Below, piece after piece: positions 63,864 through 64,000 of a stretch of DNA of 64,000 nt. A program made the translations under genes and the position numbers. Within the stretch, counting starts at the first letter, position 1. Each line of letters begins with the position of its first letter. Below the pieces are notes generated by a model that was given only the letters and a program-made list of their open reading frames with translations, searched no databases and was not told the DNA's origin. This DNA comes from Plakobranchus ocellatus. Lineage: Eukaryota; Mollusca; Gastropoda; Plakobranchidae. The stretch covers positions 901,270-965,269 of the forward strand of contig BLXT01000981.1 in NCBI GenBank assembly GCA_019648995.1. Direction: 5' to 3'.

Positions 63864-64000
63864 TGTTTTTTGCAGTGCTATAATCACAAACAGTGGGAGA
63901 TGTTCTTGAAAATGTTCCTCATAACAAAATGCTATGTTTTTTGCAGTGCTATAATCACAAACAGTGGGAGATGTTCTTGAAAATGTTCCTCATAACAAAA
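63864..64000. repeat. 71-bp tandem repeat cut by the window edge
   Basis: The unit tgttttttgcagtgctataa and onward occurs at 63864 and again at 63935, nearly identical over 66 bases up to the last base, so the array probably continues beyond 64000. It lies upstream of SKIC3, where the promoter or first non-coding exon is expected. Confidence 0.85.

Noticed and set aside
1-64000. CRISPR arrays, rRNA genes, bacterial operons
   Set aside because: None seen. Gene structure is eukaryotic throughout, and the tandem repeats found have only two units and no spacer pattern.

Overview
The window is AT-rich metazoan genomic DNA with split genes, GT-AG introns, microsatellites, transposon relics and three short assembly gaps. 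It most likely comes from a mollusc, probably a gastropod. That placement rests on gene structure, the protein similarity level and the repeat types (Penelope-like pieces, a tRNA-derived SINE, pogo/Tigger-type and piggyBac relics), not on any diagnostic sequence.

Two host genes can be read almost completely by following splice sites and reading phase. On the + strand, an alpha-arrestin (ARRDC2/3/4-like) has eight coding exons between 4239 and 15752, encoding 417 residues with two arrestin lobes and two PPxY motifs. On the - strand, SKIC3/TTC37 (Ski3) has 46 coding exons between 63177 and 29021, encoding about 1590 residues of TPR superhelix. The two genes converge, with 13.3 kb between their stop codons. 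They belong to unrelated pathways: ubiquitin-ligase adaptor trafficking, and cytoplasmic 3'-5' mRNA decay with the exosome.

Layout: 1-4206 is non-coding and ends in a CTAG-rich stretch with an upstream ORF overlapping the arrestin start. 4239-15752 is the arrestin gene, with a LINE RNase H relic in intron 5. 15753-21154 is probably in part a long AU-rich 3' UTR. 21155-29020 is intergenic and holds a SINE with perfect target-site duplications and a non-autonomous pogo/Tigger-like element. 29021-63177 is SKIC3, whose introns hold a Penelope-like relic, a piggyBac relic, several local duplications and a hairpin of pre-miRNA size. The last 140 bases hold a 71-bp tandem repeat cut by the window edge.

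A short dispersed repeat occurs at least five times, in both orientations. One copy lies in a Penelope-like coding remnant and one is flanked by a motif resembling a decayed hammerhead ribozyme. This is the most unusual signal here. I found no clearly novel protein system.
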